Assembly (NCBI GenBank): GCA_027405735.1
Contig: JAPEHQ010000019.1
Span: 873,001 to 937,000, forward strand
Direction of reading: 5' to 3'
DNA: 64,000 nt
Source of the DNA: Mucor racemosus
Taxonomy: Eukaryota; Mucoromycota; Mucoromycetes; Mucorales; Mucoraceae
Below, one piece after another: positions 12,127-24,450 of the stretch. Each line of letters starts with the position of its first letter. Within the stretch, counting starts at the first letter, position 1. The translations under genes and the position numbers were made by a program. The notes under the pieces were generated by a model, which was given only the letters and a program-made list of their open reading frames with translations, was not told the origin of the DNA and ran no database searches.

Positions 12127-12530
12127 GTTACGAAAAAAAAGACACAACTTTTTTTTCATTGGTTAAATCAATGATTTCTACAACAATTGGGGCCAATGTT
12201 GTGTTGAAATACAATAGACCTTCCCCCCTTTTGAACCTTTTTAAGTTACCGATCATCTTCTAATTCGGTCGCATCAATTTACTATTTAGCTTGCAAAAAA
12301 ACTATCGTTGTTAAACCGTTTTCTATTGATGGTACAAAATGGAAGAAGCCTCGTTATCTCAAAAAAAAAAAAAAAAAAAAAATTTACATATAAATATGTC
12401 TAATAAAAAATGATCTTCCCTTCTCTTTCTCTCTTTTTTTTTTCTCTTCTTTAATTGTTCAGGGGCATTCCATTTTTTTTTTTTTATATATATATTTAAT
12501 CACCACTCTAAATTAAATTAATTTTTTGCC
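12127..12530 (+). promoter_or_regulatory. Promoter region of the delta-12 desaturase
   Basis: About 400 bp with a poly(A) run near 12361-12380 and a strong pyrimidine tract (12413-12480, ttctctttctctctttttt and similar) followed by tatatatatatt just before the start codon. Long CT-rich tracts ahead of the start are usual at highly expressed fungal genes. The exact promoter elements are inferred. Confidence 0.4.
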
Positions 12531-13882
12531 ATGGCAACTCAAAGAAATGTTACCTCCAATCCTACAGAGGACATCAACAACAAGGCTGTAATTGATGAAG
12601 CCATTGAAAGAAATTGGGAAATTCCCAACTTTACAATCAAGGAGATCCGTGATGCCATCCCAGCTCACTGTTTCCGTCGTGATACCTTTAGATCTTTTAC
12701 ACATGTCCTTCATGATATTATCATTATGGCTATTTTATTCGTTGGTGCTTCTTACATTGATTCAATTCCTAATACCTGGGCTCGCATTGCTCTTTGGCCA
12801 TTGTATTGGATTGCTCAAGGTATCGTTGGTACCGGTGTTTGGGTCATTGGTCATGAATGTGGCCATCAAGCATTCAGTCCTTCAAAGGTAGCACTTGATG
12901 GAATCATTAGATTGTTCTCAACTGATACTAATATCTTTTATATAATAGGCTATTAATAACGGCGTAGGCTTCGTACTTCATACTGCTTTATTAGTTCCTT
13001 ATCATTCATGGAGATTCTCTCATTCCAAGCATCATAAAGCTACTGGACATATGTCAAAAGATCAGGTAATTTTTATTATTTTTTGCATGGGGTTGGCGGT
13101 ACCTTGATTTTTACTGCCGCTCTATTGTTGTATATACATTTGAAACATTTCCTAACAAATTTTTTTAACCAATCTAGGTCTTTGTCCCTACTACTCGTAA
13201 AGAATATGGTTTGCCTGCTCGTGAGCAAGATCCCGAAGTTGATGGACCTCATGATGCTCTTGATGAAGCACCCCTTATTGTCTTGTACCGTATGTTCCTT
13301 ATGTTTACATTTGGTTGGCCCCTTTATATCTTTACCAATGTTTCTGGTCAAGATTACCCCGGTTGGGCCTCTCATTTCAACCCCAAGTGTGCCATTTATG
13401 AAGAACATCAATTCTGGGATGTTATCAGTTCTGCTGTTGGTGTCGCTGGTATGATTGGTCTTTTGGCTTACTGTGGCCAAGTCTTTGGTTCTCTTGCTGT
13501 CATCAAATACTATGTTATCCCTTACTTGAATGTTAACTTTTGGTTGGTTTTAATTACCTATTTACAACACACTGATCCCAAGTTGCCTCATTACCGTGAT
13601 AATGTCTGGAATTTCCAACGTGGTGCTGCTTTGACTGTTGATCGTTCTTACGGTTTCCTTCTTGATTATTTCCATCATCATATCTCTGATACTCATGTTG
13701 CTCATCATTTCTTTTCTACTATGCCTCATTACCATGCTGAAGAAGCTACTGTTCATATTAAGAAGGCTCTTGGTAAACATTATCAATGCGATAATACTCC
13801 TTTCCCTATTGCTTTATGGAAGGTCTGGAAGAGTTGTCGTTTTGTTGAAGATGATGGTGATGTTGTCTTTTTCAAAAACTAA
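12531..13882 (+). CDS. Delta-12 fatty acid desaturase (oleate to linoleate)
   Basis: Exons 12531-12887, 12949-13065 and 13178-13882, giving 392 aa, close to the usual length of zygomycete delta-12 enzymes. The three histidine boxes are HECGH (about residue 109), HSKHH (about residue 146) and HVAHH (about residue 330); they bind the di-iron centre of membrane desaturases. Hydrophobic segments flank them ([43 protein letters not shown]). The N-terminal [18 protein letters not shown] matches the FAD2/delta-12 group rather than front-end desaturases, and there is no cytochrome b5 domain. It acts in the ER on oleoyl phospholipids. Codon use in exon 3 is strongly biased (gtc, ggt, aag, ttc), unlike its neighbours, which suggests high expression. 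Delta-12 rather than omega-3 specificity is inferred from overall similarity. Confidence 0.93.
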
Positions 13883-14223
13883 TTAATCTCTCTTTCTCTT
13901 TTCTACTCTATACATAATTATATATTTTTTCTTATATATTTAAATCAACAAATTTACTATTGATTTATAAAAATATTTATATAACGCCAAACCATTTTGC
14001 ATCTCTTTTTTTTTTAAAAAAAAAAGAAAAATAAACAAATATTATCACATTTATTCACATATCTTTCCCAATTGATGTTCATATGTATTTGTGTGTGTGT
14101 GTGTGTGATACACGTGCAAAATGCGCACCTTGAATATCGCATTTGACCCGTCGTTGTTTGTCGAGGGTAATTGGGGGAGGAGGCAAATAAGCAAGTTTTT
14201 TTTTATTTCTTTTATTACATAAA
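13883..14223. other. Intergenic with a short GT microsatellite
   Basis: Holds the desaturase 3' end, a (GT)n run at 14090-14107 followed by gatacacgtgc (an E-box-like cacgtg), and a T-rich stretch before the next start. No gene. Confidence 0.5.
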
Positions 14224-16370
14224 ATGTCTCAAATTATACCAAATTATTTACAGATTGGTAGTCGTATTCAAGTTGGGAATGATCGAGCAACTATAAGGTT
14301 TATTGGCACAGTCAAGAATACAAAAGGAGATTGGCTTGGTGTTGAATGGGATGATCCAAACAGAGGAAAGCATAACGGAACTCACCAAGATGTTGAATAT
14401 TTTAGTTGCAGGTACCTTGAAGGAAAAAAAAAAAAAAATAATCATAACAAATATAACCCCCCTGCTGATCCCCTCCTTTTTAGATACCCAACTTCTGGAT
14501 CATTTATTCGATTTCATCCAGACAAAGTAATCACTGGTACCACATTCATGAACGCGTTGGAAGAAAGATATTTAACAAAAGAGGACATTTCAGCTATACA
14601 TGAAAAGAATTACGATAAATCCAAAGATATCGGAGAATTGTATTTTGGTGGAAATAAACAAATTGTTGTAGAGACATATGGATTTGATAAAATACAAAAG
14701 GCACAGAGGTATACATGTAACAAAATTACACAGAAAAGCAGTTGATATTCACATGTTTATGTTAGGCAGTTGAACAATCTGAAAGTGGTCGGATTGGCCG
14801 AACAACTGATTTCATCTGTTGGAGGCACAACCATCAAAGAAGCTCAATTAAGTAAGTTTTAACAACAACAGCTGATTTATGTTTAATTGATCTATTTTTC
14901 TACTAGCTATTGAAGATTTAGATTTATCGCGGAATTTGATTTCAAACTGGGATACTGTTTTTGAGATAGTATCACAACTACCTCAGTTGAAAATCTTGAG
15001 AGTCAAGTAAAATACCCACAAAAAAAATATAAATGTATTCTACAGATGCTAAAGATTATTTTTATATATAGCCAATCTAGATTATTAGCCCCAAAAACAG
15101 ATTTAAAATTCTTCAACCTGTCAACGCTGTCTTTAAATCATACATTGATCCCATGGCAAGACATTGATTTACTTGCAAAAGCGTTGCCACAATTGCAAGA
15201 CTTACAACTCGGTGGAAATGAACTATGTCAACTTGGTCAAATGGAATTTCCACATTTAAAGTCTCTTAATTTAGAAGATAATTTAATTAATGATTGGAGT
15301 AATGAAATCAATAAACTCAGTGAATCTCTACCCAGGTATGTTGTTTCTTTTTCCTACGCAGTAATTTTTAAATTAAACGTTATTAACCCCCCATAGTTTG
15401 GAGACACTGTATTTGAATGATAATCAAATTAAAACAATTGAAATCACAACAAATAATATGTTCCCAAAATTAAGGTTTCTCCGTATCGAACGCAATTCAA
15501 TCGATAATTGGAACAGTCTAAACGAATTGAATAAACTATCAAATCTAACTAAATTAAGATGTAAAGAAAATCCAATCTTTAAAGGTACGTATTAATAGTA
15601 ATAACAATAAATAAAAAAAAAATATAAAAAAAGCTTCTGAATGGATAAACTTTATAACACTTTCAAATAGATTTGGAAAAAGAATTGGAAGCAGCACAAA
15701 TTGTTGGGAGGATTAAAAACCTATCAAATGTGAATGGTAACACTGTACGTTTTCTTGGTAAAATACACATAAAGCTCCGTTTTAATTATATTTCCATATT
15801 TAGTTGACCAATAGAGAAAGGGTTGATCTAGAAAGATATTATATCAAATCATGTACAAAAGATGGTTCCACACATGAAGAGATTGCAGCAATTCATCCCA
15901 GATACAATGAATTATGTGCTGGTAAAAAAAAAATTATCACTAGAAAAAAAAAACAATATTTAATGCTAAAAATTCTCCCATTAATAGAACATGGCCAGCC
16001 TGATCTACAATTATCAATTTCACAAACATCAACTGCACTCAAAGATAGATTGATCAGCATTACATTAACAACACGAAATGTAACATCTCTAGATGAATTC
16101 ATGTTGATTACACAAAAAGCAGATTTACCTTTGACATGTACATCCATTTCCAAAAAGTTTTTACGTACAATGACGATAAGAAATGTCAAACATATGATAC
16201 AAAAACTGCTTAAAATACCTGCAGCAAAGCAGCAATTAATTTTATTACAGCCAATTGATAATGAAAACAATGATCGAGATTTAATGATAATGGATATAAC
16301 GGACGATTTAAGAGATTTGAAATTTTATGGTATCAATAATGGAGATGAATTACTCGTTTTAAATTTATAA
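14224..16370 (+). CDS. Tubulin-folding cofactor E (TBCE / yeast Pac2)
   Basis: Nine exons: 14224-14411, 14484-14708, 14766-14851, 14907-15006, 15072-15335, 15397-15584, 15671-15744, 15804-15921, 15988-16370, giving 541 aa, near the family's usual length. The N-terminal CAP-Gly domain contains GDWLGVEWDDPNRGKHNGTH and GSFIRF; residues about 150-360 are leucine-rich repeats (IEDLDLSRNLISNWD, LETLYLNDNQIKTIE, LRFLRIERNSIDNW); the C-terminal 110 residues are ubiquitin-like, ending GDELLVLNL. CAP-Gly, LRR, Ubl is the TBCE order. The protein binds alpha-tubulin and works with cofactors C and D in tubulin heterodimer assembly. The intron at 15922-15987 is 66 nt and stop-free in frame, so unspliced message could still be read. 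The stop lies 15 bp from the stop of the convergent gene. Confidence 0.93.
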
Positions 16371-16385
16371 AAATAAAAATATGTC

Positions 16386-17951
16386 TTATCTATCTACACT
16401 TACAAAGATAGAATTTGGTTGTGGTGTGGTAGCTGATGTTGCTGAATGAACAACAGCAACCTTATTGGTAGCACTAATAGGCGATACTTTAAGTGATACT
16501 TTACTATAGTATAAATTCCATTCAATCACAAATTTCTCTATACTCAAAGCAGCGATTTCTCCTCCATTATGAGGAACTCTTAATTGAGGATTTTTACATG
16601 TACCAGTCATTTGAGAAGCAGCTATTATAGCGGGAGCCCAATTGCCAGCTTCAAAATCTTGACGAGATAGTTCAACAGCACTACCTTGATCAGACATTAA
16701 TTTCAATAATCCATGTTCTTCTATAAACTGAGGTCTTGGTACATAAACAAAGGGAGTACTATGACCAATGCATTCAGAACAAGTACCATAACCCAATTTA
16801 CCCAAAAGAACATCGCAAGCATGAGTTAAATCAGGTACATAGGCATCTTTGGCAGCTCTATAAAACCCTTGTGGCATTTCAATCGAATCTGGTGCAGCAC
16901 ATACAATACATATCCAACCAGGAGGTAGCGGATTTCCTTTCAAACCACCATCGTTACCCAGTAATTGACCACCAAATGATAATAGGAGAATTTTATGAGT
17001 ATCATAAATGTGTTTTGGTATACCCACTTGATCCAATGTGTCTTGACGAGATTGTTTGTATTTACGGAAAACAAGGGGAACATCAATAATCCGGCGTACG
17101 AATGGGGAATTTTGATGTGTGTGCTGAACATTTGAGACACTTGTACAAGGTAATTGTGTTTTACCATTTGCTACACCTTTTATAGCTGTCTCGGGAAAAT
17201 TGGAATTGAAGGGTGTGTGAGGAACAAGGCCCATGGTATCGTCAAAAGATGGAATACGAATCGCTCCTGGTAAACGAATCAGTAAATCTGCATAGCGATA
17301 ATCAGATATTACTTGTTGCACCATTTTATGAATATCTTGATCCAATTCATCTCCTTCACAAAGACCGTAATAAACCTCGTCAAATGTGAAATTACTAGAA
17401 ATGACAGCTGGTATACCTACTCTTTGGGCAGCGGCACTAAATATTGAGTGATTAGTTTGTGATTTAGAATATAAAACTAGATATTTTACCATGGTAGAAA
17501 TGGTGCATCACATATAACACAATCTGCATTGACTTGTTTAAGCCAGCTAATTTCATTTTCGAGTGTAATCGATCGTCTCGATAAAAATAGTTTTAAATTT
17601 GTTATAGTTTGTTCACGATCGACTGTGTAAGGGAGTGGCTGAACAACACCAGCATCAATATCTGCATGTCGATAAAATGCTCCTAATTCTATAACGCCTT
17701 GAAAAATGAAATCTGTGGCTGTAGAGATAACATAGACTTTGTGGTGAGCTGGTAATTTCAAAATGTCCATAATTACTTGATTAGCACGAGTTGCATGACC
17801 CCATCCTATTATATTAATTTTAATGTCTCCTATTGTTGCCATGTTTTTTTTTTTTTTTTTTTTTATTCAACTTACCATGACCAGATACATAAAAGCAAAA
17901 TGTCATGGATTTTGTTGCAAATTTTGATGTATTAATAGATAAACCTGCCAT
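16386..17951 (-). CDS. GT-B glycosyltransferase-like protein related to the N-domain of L-arabinokinase
   Basis: Exons in reading order 17951-17876, 17805-17490, 17436-16386, giving 480 aa. The first exon carries FCFYVSGHG, which joins WGHATRANQVI across an intron to make the V-S-G-H-G-x-G-H-A-T-R loop typical of MurG-like GT-B proteins and of the N-terminal domain of plant arabinokinase. Further matches are CDAPFLPCAAAQRVGIPAV and SSNFTFDEVY, and a C-terminal half with LGKLGYGTCSECIGHSTPFVYV and the usual donor-binding region. The GHMP kinase domain of arabinokinase is absent. An ATG at 17842 opens a longer-looking frame, but it lies in the first intron. The acceptor and donor sugars are unknown. 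The last 50 residues are S/T-rich. Confidence 0.82.
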
Positions 17952-18584
17952 TTCTATTTTTAAACTGAACGATGATGGCTTGTTGTTGGAAAAAAAGAAG
18001 GAGTGAAATGATATGAGGCTATATTTTGCTTGACGATTTTGAGGATTTTGTATAAAAGGCTATTGTTTCAATTTCGATTTATAGTTTATCTTGAAATTTT
18101 CAAGTATTTTTACGCAAAAATGAGCAATAGAAGAGTAAAAAAAGAGGAAAAAGATATAAAATAGAAACGGTTTTAGTAGCTTCTCCTATTTTTATAATCT
18201 CGAAAACCCCAAGGCGGAGTAGGTATACAATAGCTGTGGGTGAGTGATGGTAGTCGAACAAATGGCCCAAACATAATTATAAAACCGAATGAAATCTTAG
18301 TTTTTTTTTTGTCCTACTTTTTGCGATGTTTCAGTTCAATGTAACTGATGGCTGGTTTAGGATAAACTACTTTTTTTTTGAAATGTATCCTATTAAAACT
18401 AGTATTTGCCTCTTGTTTTAATAAAAGAAACAGCGAGTAGATACATAAAAATGCTGTTAAAATTAGTAAATATAGGGTTGCATCCTTCAAACTCAGTACC
18501 CGTTGATTTTGAATGGCAAAAAAAGTCGAACATCAAGAATAAAAATATTTTCTTTTAACCCTAGTACAAAACAAGACCAAAATC
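17952..18584. other. Divergent intergenic region
   Basis: About 630 bp between the minus-strand glycosyltransferase and the plus-strand SerRS gene, so promoters for both. TATA-like tataaaagg is near 18051. Nothing else recognised. Confidence 0.4.
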
Positions 18585-20116
18585 ATGTTGAGACATTTTG
18601 TATCAAGGCATCATCATACAAAGAGATGTTATTCAACAGCAAAGCAACATATCAAGACTGAATTCCACATTCAGCCCAAATTAGATTTTACTCGATTAGC
18701 AGCAAATGCTTCTACAATTGAAAAAAACATGCTAAACCGAAATTATGATAAAATTGACATGAAGCAATTTACACAACTCAATCAGCAACGTTTAGATTTA
18801 TACAAATCCCTTGTTTCACTAAAAACTAAACGAAATGATCTCTCTTTAGCTACTCGAGCGGCTGTCACAGTAAAAGAACAACGAGCAGAGCTAATCCAAC
18901 AAGGAAAACAAGTAAAGCAAGACATAAAATCGTGTGAGGAACAACTAGCCCAAACAGAGACACAATTACTCGAACAAGGGCTCATGATCCCAAACAATAC
19001 ACATGAAAATTCTCCTATTGGATCTGAAGAAAATGCCCGCATCATAAAGGTAGTTGGTATACCCACTGCCGAAAAAAAGAAGGATCATGTCACTATAGCT
19101 ACAGAACTAAATATATTGGATCTGGAACAAGCTGCTATTACAAGTGGATCCAGTTTTTATTATCTACAAGGCATGGGCGCATTTTTAGAATTAGCATTAA
19201 TACAATACGCAATGCATAAAGCAGCGAGTAGAGGGTTTATGGGCGTCTTGACTCCAGATATTGTAAGAACACAATTGGCTTATGGATGTGGATTTCAACC
19301 ACGTCGTGGAGAGAGTTCGCAGATTTATGATATTGCAACAAAATCATCAACAGATACTGGATTATGTTTAGCTGGGACAGCAGAAATTCCTTTGGCTGGT
19401 AAATTTGCTACTAAACTCTTGAATGAGCAAGATTTGCCTCAAAAGGTGGCGGGATTTGGTCATGCATTTAGAACAGAAGCGGGTGGAAGAGGTGTAGAGA
19501 CAAAAGGGTTATATAGAGTGCATCAGTTTTCTAAAGTGGAATTGTTTGCGGTAACTACACCTGATCAGAGTGAGGATATGATGGAGGAAATTAAGGCGTT
19601 ACAGGAAGATATGTTTACTGAATTAGGATTATGCTTCAGGTGTGTGTGTGTTTTTTTTTTTTTGTATATTGGTTATTTAATGCGATATTAATTTGTATTA
19701 ATAGAATTTTGGATATGCCAACCGAAGAATTGGGAGCAAGTGCTTATAGAAAATATGATATGGAAGCTTGGATGCCGGGAAGACAGAAATGGGGAGAGGT
19801 ATAATGATATATATATAAAGAGAGAGGAAGAGAAAAACACGCAGACTAAATCATCTACATGTGCTAGATTTCTTCTACATCTAATTGTACAGATTATCAG
19901 TCTCGCAGATTGTCAATTCGTTATAGACCTAAATACCAGACAGATAAAAATACCCAATTTTGTCACACACTGAATGGAACTGCTATTGCTGTACCACGAG
20001 TGATTATAGCTATTTTAGAGACCTTTCAGCAAGATAATGGATCTGTTCGTGTGCCAGAGGTGTTGAGAAAATGGCTTCCAGGGGAACCAGAGTTTTTGCA
20101 ACCACAAATAAAATAA
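18585..20116 (+). CDS. Seryl-tRNA synthetase, mitochondrial
   Basis: Exons 18585-19639, 19705-19798 and 19868-20116, giving 465 aa. Class II SerRS: an N-terminal coiled coil (about residues 75-135, LKTKRNDLS to QLLEQG), motif 2 [14 protein letters not shown] with [11 protein letters not shown], the serine-binding TAEIPLAG, the conserved [16 protein letters not shown], and motif 3 [17 protein letters not shown]. The first 20 residues ([17 protein letters not shown]) are basic and serine-containing, as in a mitochondrial targeting peptide. It charges mitochondrial tRNA-Ser. The middle exon ends at KWGE and exon 3 begins ISST, the normal join. Tandem aaataaa signals follow the stop. Confidence 0.93.
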
Positions 20117-20539
20117 ATAAAAGCCTATTTTTATGCATCCATCGTGGATTTTCAAAGGGAGCTTGAGAGATTGCATAAATGTGAAATTACCATACAGAAG
20201 ATCTAAAAATGAAAGGAAATCTTCTTAGAAAAGCTGCTATTTGATGCCATTGCGTCAAAGATGCGTACCTACTACTATCGTGTAAATTGGAAATTACTAG
20301 GATCAAAATTCGTCAAGGTGGGGAGGGTGAGTTTTGTCGGTTGTAAAAAGTAAATTTCAGATGGTTTTTAGAAAGGCTATAAATTTTTTTTGTCCAATAT
20401 TGAGTCGATCTCTGTCTAATTTCTAAAAAAAAGACGTACCTGTCCTATATGGCTATTGATATCTGTCCTAATATAAAGGATTGTTGACACAAGAAGAATA
20501 AGTGCATTGATCTAAAATTGACTGTAAAATTTAGATTTT
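20117..20539. other. Intergenic before the transposon-rich region
   Basis: About 420 bp of AT-rich sequence holding the SerRS 3' flank. No gene, RNA or repeat copy recognised. Confidence 0.3.
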
Positions 20540-22370
20540 ATAATTGACGTAATAATATTTTGTATTCATAAGATAGATCTAGTCGGAAGCTATTCGGTCG
20601 TTTTTGTTTCAACAAAAAGCATTGATTTTTCATCGAGATAATCAAAATATAGTTCATATTTCAGTTTAATCCCTATATAACTGAGTTCCAAAACTGATTT
20701 TTGTTGCAAACCAGACCTTTCGGCTCTTAAAATATTATCCCCAACATGAATTCATTTTCTCTTCAATCCTTAAATCAGTAAAACAATAACAATCTTTTTC
20801 TATAAATATGCCACCAAAATATGATATTAAATAAAAATTAGCTCTTTTCTTATTTAAAAATCTCAATCCCTTATACATTAGTATCTTTTTACTTGTTTAT
20901 AATCTAAATCTTAAGCCTGGAATACATTCTATATAATAGATAACTATCCTCTTAAGTACATTATTGAATACATCCTTGTTAAGTCGTTAGGAAACCGTCA
21001 ATATTGTTATTACAAATCTTAAGCCTGGAATACATTCTGTTACTAATAGACAGGAAACTATCCTCTTAAGTACATTATTGAATACATCCTTGTTAAATCG
21101 TTAGGAAACCATCGATATTGTTATTACAAATCTTAAGCCTGAAATACATTCTGTTACTAATAGACAGGAAACTATCCTCTTAAGTACATTAATTGAATAC
21201 ATCCTTTTAAATTAAGAAAGGAAACCATCATTTTTGTATCTTTTATTATTTATCTTTTATTATTTACTCTTGACAATTATTACTCTTAAATACATTACAC
21301 ATATCATTTTTAAACGATCAGTAACACATTATCTGATCTATTCACTTTATTTCTACTATTATTTTAAATCCCGAAAACCCATTTCTCAACATTTTGTAAA
21401 ATCCATCGAAAATGATAAAAAAAAACAACTTTGTTTGATAGCTCATGAACTGTTAAATAAACTACCCTAGTGTATTAAGTGGTTTCTGTATAGTTTTGGA
21501 TTTTGCATCTATCTGAATAAAATTCAAACAAATGTTTCACATTAAATTTCGCATAAAATACGATTGAAATTTTGGAGGATTTTTGAAGATTTACGTCAAT
21601 TTTCATAAACATATATTAAAAATAATTAATTTAAATGATGCGTGACAAAATTATCTATCGATCGAGCTATTGCAGAGCCTTTTAATTACATTTTTTGTAG
21701 AGAAAACGAGATTTTTGTCCAAATTTTTTCAAATTCAGAATTTGGGATGAGGGGATATAAGGGAAAAATTGAAGCTAGAAGCGAAGGTATTCTTTGTATA
21801 CATTTTTGAGGATATCTTCATGAAAAATCAATATTTTAAAAAGAACTAAATTGGATCCAAGAGAGCTTAACGAGCTTAATAACATGAATGCAAAAAAAAT
21901 GTTGCTCATTTTAGCCAATATTTTGAAACCTACTATAAAAATGTCAAAAAAAAATGAAAAAAAATAAAAGTGCTCAGAATTTTTTTGTATTCAAATATGT
22001 TATATAGCACTTCAAAACAAGTAAGTTTTATTATTAAAAAGTGTTAGTATAGCTTAATTTTTTCTGGAGATATGAAGCTTCAAAGTTTTCAATCCTTTAG
22101 CAGTAAAATACGCGTAAAAATCTGAAACATTAGCACTAAAAAAATTGTACCAACTTCTAAAGATAGGATATTCTCGGATACTTAATTTTGGATTAAAATT
22201 GAACATCTTAGGTACATTGGCATATAATGTTTTCTTGGTGTTATTTAATGAAAACAAAAAGTAGAGCAGGGATGAAAAATGAGACCCAGTTTTCAGGGAA
22301 ACAGCAGTGAATTTTACGCGTTTTTGAGTCTTTCTTAAGATATAAAATAAATTTAGGACTAGGTAGTGTA
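20540..22370 (+). repeat. Dispersed repeat family B, copy 2, interrupted
   Basis: Colinear with 3977-5140 in two pieces (about 20540-20710 and 21410-22370). The gap, about 20710-21410, is an insertion that contains the tandem repeat at 20906-21235. No protein-coding signal. Confidence 0.72.
20906..21235. repeat. Tandem repeat, three units of about 108-114 bp
   Basis: Units begin at 20906, 21014 and 21128, each with aaatcttaagcctg followed by aatacattct, ctatcctcttaagtacatt and gaatacatcctt. Units 2 and 3 share an 8-bp addition (gacaggaa) missing from unit 1, and unit 3 is degenerate at its right end. It lies inside an insertion in family B copy 2. Confidence 0.9.
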
Positions 22371-22757
22371 ATCCAAATAGCGTTTATCTATTGAGTAGTG
22401 CTTAAGATGTATCCTCAAAACTGATTTGTATGAGGGTAGTCATAGAAAAGACGGCACGTTCTGACTATGAAGATTGAAAACTATGAAAATTGGTTTTTCT
22501 TTAAAAAATTCAACTTGAATATCAAAACACATTTTAACTTATTATGAAGTATTTCTTCCAAAAGTACGACAGCAAGTCAAATAGTAGGCCGTAAACTATA
22601 GAACTTAACAAAGCAAAAAAAGGCGTAGTTTTATATTGTTTTTTATTGATTAATTAGAAAGAAAAGCTATTAGATATTATAGATTAGGAGCGCGATTGTT
22701 TAGCTTATATATCAAAAAAAATTAAAACATTATTACAACGGCAAAAATATGCTTCCT
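22371..22757. other. AT-rich spacer between repeats B and A
   Basis: About 390 bp with no open frame of note and no repeat partner recognised in the window. Confidence 0.3.
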
Positions 22758-22814
22758 ATGGGCATAATGATCTGCACATATGGGCAAAATAAAAAAATTT
22801 GTGCAGATCAGGCA

Positions 22815-23202
22815 TGTTGCGTCCACAGGTTATTATAGTAATTTGTAAGATAATGAACCTTTTATATTGTAATCCTTATTGTGAAAGTAAGCTAACTACT
22901 GTGGGATGGCACTCCTAATTGTTCTCCGTTGAAGGATGATCTGGATTGTACGGGATAAAAGATATACCATATTTGGTTGTATGAAATATGTGCCCCTCAT
23001 GTATGCTATGTTATTGATGTAAATAAATACTGATCTAACGAATGAAATTGTAATATAGAATTTGTATATAAAAAGGGAAAATTATTGATATTAAATAAAT
23101 ATTCTCTTCAGTTTTTCTGTGTAATTTAATTTAACCAGTTTCTTTATTAAATTATACATTTTTTTCTTGCTACAATATTTATTCTAAATCTTGTGCAATT
23201 CA
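22815..23202 (+). mobile_element. Solo LTR of a third family, 388 bp
   Basis: Begins TGTTGCGTCC, ends GTGCAATTCA and is flanked by the 5-bp direct repeat aggca (22810-22814 and 23203-23207). The uninterrupted site is visible in the reversed family A copy near 46000. It contains a TATA-like gtatataaaaagg near 23064. No internal coding region. Confidence 0.85.
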
Positions 23203-23562
23203 AGGCAGATCAGATGAGCAGAGCAATGAGATCAAAGTTTTTTAGTCAATTTATTAAAGTACTGTATATCAATCATAATATAATTAATAACGAAGATAAT
23301 TTGAACGGTTTAAAGCAGATATAAGTTACTCTATTTCAACATAATTGCCTTTATTGAGGAGTTACAGGTGTATTCAGTCCAAAATGCTTGAAATAATTCA
23401 ATTACGCTAATTTACATGGTTTGTCATTTCTTGCTCATTCAATTACTATATTTGATTTTAATATTATTCTGTTTATGTTGTATTCCAACTAATACCATAC
23501 GTTATCACCTTGTCTAGTATCAATATGTCTTACAATCTATTGACTACGACATGTGTTGTGTT

Positions 23563-24008
23563 GTAAATGTAGATAATAAAGAAAGATAAGTACGTGAGAA
23601 TTGGTCAATCTTTATTAAATATAAAAACGAGATGGAAAAATCAAATGAAGGGTGAATGTCTACTGCTACTTATATTTAATTTAAGGATTGCTTACACACC
23701 TGTCTAGAACAGTGTTCTCATACTAAAATTTAGTGTCAACCCTCACTTATGTTAATGTAATTATATTTAGATATAGATGATCAGTCTAAAGTCTTTAGTT
23801 GCTCTTGAAAACACTAATTATTAATATTCTTTATTTTCTATCTTTCATTGTAAGCCTAGATTATCAGAACTTAGCTTATGTGGTTATCAGGGTAATCATT
23901 TACAGTATTTCTATGACACATACTGTATGCTAAATATGTTAAGGTATAATTTATTGTCATATTTAAACTACAATTTAAGGTGCATTTATATATGCAAATA
24001 CGATATAC
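23563..24008. repeat. Repeat E, copy 1
   Basis: Nested in the solo LTR. From aaatataaaaacgagatgg to tatatgcaaatac it is nearly identical to 27135-27530. No terminal structure could be fixed. Confidence 0.65.
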
Positions 24009-24106
24009 TAAAGTGCAAAGTCTTGATATTGGATATAAGAAACTCCTAGAGTATCACGTTTAATCCAGTAATTACCAGTAACGCTTCGACCTCAATTACA
24101 GTGATG

Positions 24107-24450
24107 TATCATTCTTAAACCGGATCATGTCAAATCAAAAAAGTAAACAATAACAGATTCGGAACCGGAAGTTACTTAATTGAATATTAATTATACCATG
24201 CTCCTAAAAGCATGGTATAAAAGCATGGTATAAAAGCATGATACTCCAGTGCGATATTCCAAAATGATATACCAACATAACACATTACTATTAAATAACA
24301 TCTAAACTATCTTATCACACCATTAATTCCCCAAATCAAATAGTATATAAACCCTATTAATTTCATTCCAATAAACGATATCTCTTCGCTTGATTAAATT
24401 TCTAGTTTTTATTTAACCTAAACATATTCTGATAAATTATACGGCACTAT
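24107..24450. mobile_element. LTR-like insertion inside the solo LTR
   Basis: Interrupts the LTR between ctcaatta and the ttatttcatccc-like continuation. It has three tandem copies of a 14-bp unit (aagcatggtataaa, 24207-24245), a TATA-like tatataaaccc near 24343 and LTR-like composition. Ends were not resolved. Confidence 0.5.

Noticed and set aside
17490..17842. ATG at 17842 as start of the minus-strand glycosyltransferase
   Set aside because: It would break the conserved G-H-G-x-G-H-A-T-R loop; an upstream exon restores the loop with good splice sites, placing this ATG in the intron.
20906..21235. CRISPR array
   Set aside because: There are only three units of about 110 bp, with no short repeats, unique spacers or cas genes, and this is a eukaryotic genome.
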